This document shows, piece after piece, positions 30,653 through 32,348 of a stretch of DNA of 32,348 bases. The stretch is taken from NCBI GenBank assembly GCA_028280355.1, contig JANQMB010000127.1, forward strand, positions 1 through 32,348. The letters are read 5' to 3'. Positions within the stretch are counted from its first letter, which is position 1. Each line of letters begins with the position of its first letter. The translations under genes and the position numbers were made by a program. The notes beneath the pieces were generated by a model. It was not told the DNA's origin. It searched no databases and worked only from the letters and a program-made list of their open reading frames with translations. Source of the DNA: Verrucomicrobiales bacterium (GTDB lineage: Bacteria > Verrucomicrobiota > Verrucomicrobiia > Verrucomicrobiales > DEV007).

Positions 30653-32348
30653 TCATTGCTGGGTCACCCGCACCCGCGCGAAAAGGATGGCGCGGGGTCC
30701 GCTGGTGCGAACCCGCAACATCTGGGCGGTGTTGGCCAGGACCTCGAGCGAGCTGTCCTCCTGCCAGGTCTTGAAATCTGCCGTGGTCTCGAGGACGTAG
30801 TTGACGTCGCTGCGGTCGCCCGGTTTCGTCAGGGTGAAAGTGGTTCGCCCGGTCTGGCGGTCGTGTTCCATGGCCAGTGGCGAGATGAAGTCTGACGTGC
30901 CCGCCAGGTATCCGAACGCGTATTCGGCGAAGTTGACGTAGGGGTCGCCGTCGGGGTTCTGCAGGGCGCCTGTCATGCCGCCGATGTTCTGTTGCTGGGC
31001 GATCCAGTTGGCGTAGGTGTTGCCGGCGGCTGGGACGATCGTGAAATCGCTGTCCGAGATATCGAAGAAGACGTTGCCGGCCGCCTCGACCTTGACCCTC
31101 GCCTGGCTGGTGGCGACCCCCGGGAGGATCACCGCCTCGCTGCCGTCGTTGGGCGTGGCTGCGGCGAGGAGGTAGGGGAAACTCTGGCCGCCGTCGGTGG
31201 ACAGGCGGATGTTGACCTGGCTCGCGTTGACGGGCGCGGCCGCCGTGTTGGCGACGTTCCAGGTGACGGTCCGGTTCCCCGACTGCCAGCTGACGGCGGT
31301 GTTGGGGCTGGAGACGACGAACGGGCCGCTGCCGGCATCCACGGTCACCTGGAGGTCGTCGCTCCGCACGCCGCCGCCGCTGGACTGGTTGTCGAACGCC
31401 GTCACCCGGAAGTTCATCACCCGCGCCACGGTCGGCAGCGCTTCTTCCGGGGCGCTCTGGTTGGCGAGGATCCGCGCCAGCCGGGGGAAGGTTCGGGAGT
31501 TCGATGGCACCGGCTCGTAGACGCGGAAGAGGGGGCTCTGGCCGTCGTCGGCGGCGCTGAGGCGGCGCCCCGCGCCCGTGTCGATCTGTTCCCAGGAGTA
31601 GGTCAGCGAGTGTCCGTCGGCGTCCTGGCCGGTGGCGGTGAGGGTGAAGGGCGTGCTTCTCGGGATCACCACGTCCTGGCCTGCGCTGACGGTCGGCGTC
31701 TGGTTGTTGGAGGAGGGTGAGGTGTGTGCCCCCACGCTCTGCAGGTGGGCCTCGATCTTGGCGATGCTCACGCTGTGGAAGTGGGGGATGGAGTTGTCTT
31801 CGTAGGAGTCGTCGAGGATCCCCGCGTAGGCCATGATGCTGACACCGGCGCCGGGCTCGACGGCCAGGTCCGGGGCGCGCTGTCCATCCGGGTTGTCGAA
31901 GGTGTGGTCGGAGCCGAACTGGTGCCCGACCTCGTGGGCGACGTAGTCGACCCAGAACGGGTCGCCGTTGGGCGCCGGGTCGGACGTCACCCCGTAGTAC
32001 TTGTCGAACGTGCGCACCGCGGCGAGCGCCGCCAGGCCGCCGCCGTCCGACCGGGACACCACGTGTCCGAGGTCGTAGTTGGCCTCACCCAGGACGGAGG
32101 GGTTGTTCCAGGTTCCGACGATCTCGTCAGGGAGGAAGTCCAATTCGCTACCGAACGGGTCCGTGGCGGCGTTGGTGTAGACGAACTGGTCGTTGTTGGG
32201 GACGAGCACCATGCGCACGGCCAGCTCCCGCTCGTAGATGCCGTTGAGGCGCGCGAGCATCGCGTTGACCGCGGCGACCCCGTCGGCCTTCGACCCGCCG
32301 TGGTATTGGGTGTACTCCCCGGTGGCCGCGATGACGATGCGGTAGGTC
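30653..32348 (-). CDS. Secreted reprolysin-type zinc metalloprotease (5' truncated by window edge)
   Basis: The visible 565 or so codons run off the right edge; upstream of the Met at 32260 the frame stays open with protein-like sequence (TYRIVIAATGEYTQYHGG), so that Met is not the start. The zinc site HEVGHQFGSDHTFD is at about 31895-31936, matching HExxHxxGxxHxxD of metzincins (M12B), with the Met-turn at SIMAYAG. After the protease come a Pro/Thr-rich beta-sandwich (PTVSAGQDVVIP, PKD-like) and further Ig-like strands. The C-terminal NPDGDPYVNFAEYAFG module resembles those of verrucomicrobial exoproteins. It converges with solA, leaving a 19-nt gap. Confidence 0.85.
   Translation of the reverse strand, partial: TYRIVIAATGEYTQYHGGSKADGVAAVNAMLARLNGIYERELAVRMVLVPNNDQFVYTNAATDPFGSELDFLPDEIVGTWNNPSVLGEANYDLGHVVSRSDGGGLAALAAVRTFDKYYGVTSDPAPNGDPFWVDYVAHEVGHQFGSDHTFDNPDGQRAPDLAVEPGAGVSIMAYAGILDDSYEDNSIPHFHSVSIAKIEAHLQSVGAHTSPSSNNQTPTVSAGQDVVIPRSTPFTLTATGQDADGHSLTYSWEQIDTGAGRRLSAADDGQSPLFRVYEPVPSNSRTFPRLARILANQSAPEEALPTVARVMNFRVTAFDNQSSGGGVRSDDLQVTVDAGSGPFVVSSPNTAVSWQSGNRTVTWNVANTAAAPVNASQVNIRLSTDGGQSFPYLLAAATPNDGSEAVILPGVATSQARVKVEAAGNVFFDISDSDFTIVPAAGNTYANWIAQQQNIGGMTGALQNPDGDPYVNFAEYAFGYLAGTSDFISPLAMEHDRQTGRTTFTLTKPGDRSDVNYVLETTADFKTWQEDSSLEVLANTAQMLRVRTSGPRAILFARVRVTQQ

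Overview
The window is a GC-rich bacterial chromosome segment, most likely from a member of the Verrucomicrobiota. The lineage call rests on protein style. There is a large secreted SGNH + membrane-bound-dehydrogenase + cytochrome c fusion of the Planctomycetes-Verrucomicrobia-Chlamydiae (PVC) type (3588-6794). A secreted metalloprotease carries the short Asn/Glu/Tyr-rich C-terminal module common in verrucomicrobial exoproteins (30653-32348). A small CxxC membrane protein resembles a family I associate with Verrucomicrobiota (24018-24380). Outer-membrane proteins (BamA/TamA-like, phosphate-porin-like and a Met/His-rich channel) and a lipoprotein indicate a Gram-negative envelope. A planctomycete cannot be formally excluded from sequence alone.

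Layout. 1-2359: a membrane-embedded spermidine-synthase-like gene split in two at a 7-bp tandem repeat, overlapping a dihydrofolate reductase gene by 4 nt. 2360-3587: an AT-richer patch with one secreted protein of unknown function and a gene-poor stretch. 3588-14412: core-like genes: the SGNH/dehydrogenase/cytochrome fusion, a small membrane protein behind a strong palindrome, an entericidin-like lipoprotein, a BamA/TamA-like outer-membrane protein, citrate synthase, an RND/MMPL exporter and a GT-C glycosyltransferase. 14413-17220: a visibly AT-richer accessory island with a membrane-anchored hypothetical protein, a GNAT acetyltransferase, a secreted DUF2314 protein, a truncated IS110-family transposase and a RelE/ParE-type toxin-antitoxin pair. 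17320-24380: mostly envelope genes (OprO/P-like porin, a very long AsmA-like protein, a Met/His-rich outer-membrane channel with a CxxC partner) plus a SMUG1-type uracil-DNA glycosylase. 24442-32348: a YpsA/molybdenum-carrier-like protein, an alpha/beta hydrolase, bioA, a Tat-exported TIM-barrel isomerase-like protein, a tiny secreted ORF, an AlkB-type dioxygenase, a sarcosine/N-methyltryptophan oxidase and the 5'-truncated metalloprotease. Two intergenic spaces here carry REP-like hairpins.

How the genes fit together. Most are single genes or pairs rather than one pathway. The clear couplings are the GTGA overlap of the synthase-like gene with folA, the GTGA overlap of the toxin-antitoxin pair, and the same-strand Met-rich channel plus CxxC protein, which look like a metal (copper) handling pair. 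SMUG1 and AlkB add base-repair functions at separate sites. The best leads for something undescribed are: the heptanucleotide repeat that splits a two-block membrane synthase and would refuse it on contraction to one copy; a REP-like repeat family with GTAG feet; a three-stem nested inverted repeat at the edge of the island; and the relic IS110 left end. No CRISPR array, rRNA or tRNA gene was recognised.
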